Positions 60,099 to 64,000 of a stretch of DNA of 64,000 nt are shown piece by piece (within the stretch, counting starts at the first letter, position 1; every line of letters starts with the position of its first letter). The position numbers were made by a program, and so were the translations under genes. Origin of the DNA: Lederbergia galactosidilytica (GTDB lineage: Bacteria > Bacillota > Bacilli > Bacillales > Bacillaceae_C); contig NZ_JAGGKH010000017.1 in assembly GCF_017873565.1 (NCBI RefSeq), forward strand, positions 53,817 through 117,816. Reading direction: 5' to 3'. The notes under the pieces are model-generated. The model was given only the letters and a program-made list of their open reading frames with translations, was not told the origin of the DNA and did not search any database.

Positions 60099-62150
60099 AT
60101 GGACGATAAGTCATCAAAGGATAATAGACCTTCCAAAACAAATTCTAAACAAGAACAATTGAATCAGTACCGTGTTCGAGACAAGGGAAAACCTATGACG
60201 ACCCAGGAAGGGAAAAAACGATCCCAGGATCAGGACCAACTGAAAGCCGGTATACGCGGACCGAGTTTACGTCAAGATTATGAGTTTTTTGAAAAAATGT
60301 CACATTTTACCCACGAAGAAATTCCGGAAAGGGTCGTCCATGCAAGAGGTTATAGTGCATATGGAGAGTTTGAATGTTATCAGTCGATGAGACATGTGAC
60401 AAAAGCGGGATTCTTACAGGAAGCGGGAAAAAAGACGCCATTAACAATCCGTTTTTCAACTGTTCAAGGGGCAAAGGGATCCTATGATACAGCAAGGGAT
60501 TTACGTTGTCAAGGTGTGAAGCTTTATACAGAGGAAGGAAATGTCGACCTAACAACCATTGCGATGCCTGTATTAATTAATCAGGATGCGATGAAATTTC
60601 CAGATGCGATGCATGCGTACCAAGCTAAACAAGCTGATGATATACCTACGGCTTCTGGTGCACACGATCGTTTTTGGGATTATGTGGCCAATAATGATGA
60701 AGCGCTTCATATGGTGCTATGGATTATGTCTGATCGGGGCATTCTCAGAAGTTACCGAATGATGGAATCCTGGTCCATTAATACGTATCTATTTGTGAAT
60801 GAGCAAGGAGTAGCCACCTTTATGAGGTATGTGTGGAAGCCGGTTCTGGGGGTTCATTCCCTTCTACAGGATGAAGCACTGAAAATCGGAGGACTTGATC
60901 CCGACTTTCATAGAAGAGATCTTCGAGAGGCAATTGATAAGGGAGCTTATCCTGAATACGAGCTAGGTGTTCAGTTAATTGCGATGGAAGATGAATTTAA
61001 TTTTGACTTCGATGTTCTTGACCCTTCAAAGTTTTGGCCAGAAGAGGTTGTCCCTGTTCAAATGATCGGTAAGATGACATTAAATAGAAATATTGATAAT
61101 TATTTCACAGAGTCTGAGCAAGTCGCTTTTAACCCTGCCAATGTTGTTCCAGGAATTGACTTTTCCAATGATCCTGTTTTGCAGGGAAGATTAATGGCAT
61201 ATAGAGAAACACAACAACACCGACTAGGTAGCGCCAATTACACGGAATTACCAATTAATAAGCCACTCTGTCCGTTTCATAATAACCAGCGAAGAGGCGC
61301 AATGAGGCAAAGAATTGATGTTGATCAGGTGAACTATCATCAAAATTCCCTGTTAAATAACACACCATATACAGTGCCGCCAGAAGAAGGTGGTTATACG
61401 GATTATCCGGGTAAGGTGGAAGGTCATAAAATTAGAGCGAGAAGTGATTCGTTCAAAGACTATTTTTCGCAACCACGAATCTTCTGGAACAGTCTGACCC
61501 CCATTGAAAAGCAACATACGATCGATGGATTAAGTTATCAAGTTGGAAGTGTAAGAAGCGAATCTGTCCGTCAGCAAGTTGTTGATATACTTGTCAATGT
61601 GGATAAAGAAATGGCGAATATTGTTGCCGAAAATATTGGTGTCAACAGGCCGAGCGGTGATAATGTCCCAGTTTCTACAAGTTATCCTTCTCTTAGCCAG
61701 GCCAATACACCAAAATATGCGTATACACAAAAAGTAGGTGTGTTGATCGGTAATGGTTTTAACAGCAATGAGGTAACCAATGTATTGAATTATTTAAAGC
61801 AAAATGGAGTTTTTATCGAAATTGTTAGTGAAAAGCTAGGCACTGTTACTGGTGCGGATGGAACACAAATAAAAGTTAACAAAACATTTATCACAACCAG
61901 TCCATATCTTCTTGACTCGTTATATGTTGTTGGTGGCAGGGCTAAAAATGAAGCGAAATTTCATCAAGATGTTATGAATTTCGTAAGAGTTGCGTTCAGT
62001 CATTATAAACCAATTGGTGTTGCTACAACAGCACAGTCTCAATTTCAAATCAAAGCCTCAGCTGGAGTTGTCTTTGCTGGGAATAATCCTAATTTTGAAA
62101 GAAATTTTATCTCAGCAATTGCTCAACAACGTTTTTGGGAACGAACATAA
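60099..62150 (+). CDS. katE: Large-subunit heme catalase
   Basis: A 683-residue clade II catalase decomposing hydrogen peroxide. ATG 60099 follows AAGGATGGGTGAT; longer starts add non-conserved residues. The polar N-terminal arm leads to the core: distal-heme motif ERVVHARGYSAYGEFECYQ (His), LTIRFSTVQGAKGS, the Asn-containing NNDEALHMV region and the proximal heme Tyr segment GRLMAYRETQQHRLG. The C-terminal flavodoxin-like domain (about 525-683) starts with KVGVLIGNGFNSNEV. Length and layout match B. subtilis KatE, a general-stress (SigB) catalase. No SigB promoter was confirmed here. Confidence 0.94.
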   Translation: MDDKSSKDNRPSKTNSKQEQLNQYRVRDKGKPMTTQEGKKRSQDQDQLKAGIRGPSLRQDYEFFEKMSHFTHEEIPERVVHARGYSAYGEFECYQSMRHVTKAGFLQEAGKKTPLTIRFSTVQGAKGSYDTARDLRCQGVKLYTEEGNVDLTTIAMPVLINQDAMKFPDAMHAYQAKQADDIPTASGAHDRFWDYVANNDEALHMVLWIMSDRGILRSYRMMESWSINTYLFVNEQGVATFMRYVWKPVLGVHSLLQDEALKIGGLDPDFHRRDLREAIDKGAYPEYELGVQLIAMEDEFNFDFDVLDPSKFWPEEVVPVQMIGKMTLNRNIDNYFTESEQVAFNPANVVPGIDFSNDPVLQGRLMAYRETQQHRLGSANYTELPINKPLCPFHNNQRRGAMRQRIDVDQVNYHQNSLLNNTPYTVPPEEGGYTDYPGKVEGHKIRARSDSFKDYFSQPRIFWNSLTPIEKQHTIDGLSYQVGSVRSESVRQQVVDILVNVDKEMANIVAENIGVNRPSGDNVPVSTSYPSLSQANTPKYAYTQKVGVLIGNGFNSNEVTNVLNYLKQNGVFIEIVSEKLGTVTGADGTQIKVNKTFITTSPYLLDSLYVVGGRAKNEAKFHQDVMNFVRVAFSHYKPIGVATTAQSQFQIKASAGVVFAGNNPNFERNFISAIAQQRFWERT

Positions 62151-62171
62151 TTATGCTCACAGAGTAAATGC

Positions 62172-62206
62172 TAGGGAAATATCAATAAATATTTCCCTAT
62201 TCTTTT
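62172..62206 (+). terminator. Terminator of katE
   Basis: Perfect arms TAGGGAAATAT (62172-62182) and ATATTTCCCTA (62189-62199) with TTCTTTT following. Confidence 0.8.
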
Positions 62207-62291
62207 CCCAAAAAATCGCAGATATATTTGTTTTTCCTCAGCAATTATTATCCATATTATTAATATAATGTCCTCAAAGGGAGGTATATAA

Positions 62292-62477
62292 GTGAATGGC
62301 AGCAATTTTATAAGAGAGGGTTTGTTAGTACAGCATCTTCCTGTTTATGAAACAGATATCCCCTATATTCATTCCATACTTTCCATCATACAACAGACTC
62401 AAGGGTCTCTTGAGGCATTCCCTAATTTAAATGAAGAAATTCCCATTTTGATTGTCGATAAGGCGCTGTTACGATGA
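62292..62477 (+). CDS. Small GatC/AtzG-like protein before amidase
   Basis: A 61-residue protein with a GTG start and GGGAGG 7 bases upstream. Two amphipathic helices (VQHLPVYETDIPYIHSILSI, SLEAFPNLNEEIP) recall GatC and the AtzG/DUF4089 partners of amidases. The stop overlaps the ATG of the amidase gene (ATGA), which predicts a complex. The family link is inference from size, helices and coupling. Confidence 0.6.
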   Translation: MNGSNFIREGLLVQHLPVYETDIPYIHSILSIIQQTQGSLEAFPNLNEEIPILIVDKALLR

Positions 62478-63859
62478 CAGACGTATCTTTTTTAACGGCA
62501 GCAGAACTAGGTCCCCTAATCAGAACGAAACAATTGTCTCCTGTAGAAATAACAAAACATACATTAAGCCGGATAGATGAATTGGATCCACTCCTCCACA
62601 CATATATTACGCCACTTCACAAAACAGCTCTAAAACAAGCGAGAAAAGCCGAATTAGAAATCATGCAAGGACAATATAAAGGGCCATTACACGGAATCCC
62701 AATTGGAATTAAGGATAATTTTCAGACAAAAGGGATCCGAACGACAGTTGGTTCAAAACTATTTGTGAATTTCGTCCCTAATAAAACAGCTACGGTTGCA
62801 AAAAGATTGCTTCGAGCAGGCGCCATTATGTTGGGCAAATTAAATATGCATGAACTTGCCGCTGGGTCCACAGGCACCAATCCATTCTTCGGTACGACAC
62901 GGAATCCCTGGAACATTGAATATATGCCAGGTGGTTCAAGTGGTGGCAGCAGTGCAGCCTTAGCTGCTGGTCTTACAACCATTGCAACTGGTACAGATAC
63001 TTTTGGCTCTATCCGCTTACCTGCTGCAATGTGTGGGATTTATGGACTGAAACCAACTTATGGGCTCCTAAGCACATATGGGGTGATTCCTACGGCGAGA
63101 TCATTAGATCATGCTGGACCCATGGCAAGATCGGTGACTGATTTGGCTTTCATGCTTCAGTATATGGCCGGTTATGATGCAAATGATCCGACAAGCCTTC
63201 ATGTACCAATACCTAATTATACTGAGAACTTAAATAAAGGGATGAAAGGGTTAAAAATTGGAATTCCTAGTTATTATTTGGAAGGATTAGATGCAGATGT
63301 AGAAATTGTTTTTAACAAGGCAATGATCATATTAAAAAGATTAGGAGCTGAAATACGTGAAATAGAGATACCAGAATTAGCGATGTCTACATATTCGGGT
63401 TATGTAACTGTAACGGGGGAAGCTTCTGCTTTTCATTACAAATGGCTGCAGACTCGTCCAGAAGATTACTCAGTGGATATTCGCTCTTTCTTTCTAGCAG
63501 GTACATTAACGTATACACCACAGTACATGCAAGCACAAGCAGCTAGAAGAAAGCTGGTTGAAGCATTCCAACAAGCTTTTAACGAGGTTGATATTATACT
63601 AGGTCCAACGATCCCCATTACCACCCCTGCCTTTGCCCAGAATTGGGTTGAGCAAAATTTAGATGTAATTAGGCACTGTCTGTCATTTACCGTTCCTGTA
63701 AATTTAACAGGTATTCCCAGCTTAGCAGTACCGATGGGGCTAGATTCCAAAGGACTTCCTTTAGGTATGCAGTTCATTGGAAACCATCTTTCGGAAAAAC
63801 AATTACTTCAAGTTGGGAGTATATGGGAGGGGGTAAATCCGTTAACTATTCGTGTTTAA
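62474..63859 (+). CDS. Amidase (amidase signature family)
   Basis: A 461-residue Ser-Ser-Lys amidase. The catalytic Lys is in GIPIGIKDNFQTKGI (about residue 77). The signature PGGSSGGSSAALAAGL holds the cis-Ser, and GTDTFGSIRLPAAMCG holds the nucleophile Ser. The usual GTDTGGS reads GTDTFGS here. Relatives are GatA, AtzE-like and aryl-acylamidases. The gene is coupled to a GatC/AtzG-like small gene, but no GatB lies nearby, so a tRNA amidotransferase is unlikely. A terminator follows, then a group II intron. Confidence 0.92.
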   Translation: MTDVSFLTAAELGPLIRTKQLSPVEITKHTLSRIDELDPLLHTYITPLHKTALKQARKAELEIMQGQYKGPLHGIPIGIKDNFQTKGIRTTVGSKLFVNFVPNKTATVAKRLLRAGAIMLGKLNMHELAAGSTGTNPFFGTTRNPWNIEYMPGGSSGGSSAALAAGLTTIATGTDTFGSIRLPAAMCGIYGLKPTYGLLSTYGVIPTARSLDHAGPMARSVTDLAFMLQYMAGYDANDPTSLHVPIPNYTENLNKGMKGLKIGIPSYYLEGLDADVEIVFNKAMIILKRLGAEIREIEIPELAMSTYSGYVTVTGEASAFHYKWLQTRPEDYSVDIRSFFLAGTLTYTPQYMQAQAARRKLVEAFQQAFNEVDIILGPTIPITTPAFAQNWVEQNLDVIRHCLSFTVPVNLTGIPSLAVPMGLDSKGLPLGMQFIGNHLSEKQLLQVGSIWEGVNPLTIRV

Positions 63860-63870
63860 TCATATCTTTA

Positions 63871-63906
63871 GAACATGAGGAGAAAGCCTTCATGTTCTTA
63901 TTTTTT
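63871..63906 (+). terminator. Amidase terminator and group II intron target
   Basis: GAACATGA (63871-63878) pairs with TCATGTTC (63890-63897) with an inner GG/CC, then TTATTTTTT. The intron begins two bases after the T-run, exactly where group IIC introns insert. Confidence 0.75.
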
Positions 63907-63907
63907 A

Positions 63908-64000
63908 GTGCGCCCGGCATGGGCTATAACTTGGTGGTGAAAGTCCACTACAGGCTTGGCAGTAGGAACTGTTAGCTTAAGGCAAGGGTGTCCACCGTGA
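63908..64000 (+). mobile_element. 5' end of a group II intron (cut by window end)
   Basis: GTGCGCCCGGCATGGGC at 63908 is the consensus 5' boundary (GUGCG) and start of domain I. GGTGGTGAAAGTCCACTACAG, then GGCAGTAGGAACTGTTAGC and AAGGCAAGGGTGTCCACC continue in the style of Bacillus/Geobacillus introns. The position right behind a rho-independent terminator suggests class IIC. The maturase gene would lie beyond the window. Confidence 0.8.

Overview
The window is AT-rich DNA (low to mid GC, judged by eye) from a spore-forming Bacillaceae-type Firmicute. The evidence is AGGAGG-type ribosome sites, GTG/TTG starts, a YjcZ-type sporulation peptide, a KinA-E-like orphan sporulation kinase, a YozB/CtaM homologue, a Bacillus-type rhamnose operon (rhaEW, rhaB, rhaA, rhaR) and typical Bacillaceae intergenic inverted repeats. 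Genus cannot be fixed from the sequence alone. I saw no rRNA, tRNA or CRISPR.

Region 1 (258-17955) is the most interesting part: a dense + strand catabolic island. It has two cytoplasmic sulfatase-fold hydrolases in which Thr replaces the usual formylglycine-forming Cys/Ser, a complete Opp/Dpp-type ABC importer (binding protein, two permeases, two ATPases), two small unknown membrane proteins, two xylose-isomerase-like TIM-barrel proteins, two Gfo/Idh/MocA dehydrogenases, an AraC regulator, ATP sulfurylase and APS kinase. The layout suggests import of an esterified carbohydrate or cyclitol, cytoplasmic ester cleavage, then oxidation and isomerisation. The substrate is unknown. An 18-base tandem motif (AATTGTCCNAATTGACCA) lies upstream of both the first sulfatase gene and the first dehydrogenase gene and may be the AraC site.

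Region 2 (18169-26783) is mixed: a MetE-like methyltransferase with a long leader, an orphan LplA-type binding protein, a stand-alone structured RNA resembling a HEARO/omega RNA, a DeoR-NosL-like regulator paired with a double-YtkA lipoprotein, a 1.2 kb stretch without genes, an LCP-LysM cell-wall protein and a nucleotidyltransferase. Region 3 (27275-37139) has a secreted lamin-tail metallophosphoesterase, a coupled HscC-like Hsp70 and membrane J-protein pair, a flavin reductase, YozB and a tiny ORF.

Region 4 (37771-53365) has a second Opp-type importer with odd architecture (fused double ATPase divergent from two N-terminally extended permeases and an apparently circularly permuted binding protein), then the rhamnose genes, a PHP phosphatase and a lysophospholipase-like hydrolase. 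Region 5 (53484-64000) holds a sporulation-type kinase, a DnaJ-zinc-finger-like micro-protein, a short-form aconitase, DUF421 and MBL proteins, small sporulation-type ORFs, a large catalase, and an amidase with a GatC/AtzG-like partner. It ends in the 5' end of a group II intron inserted directly behind the amidase terminator.
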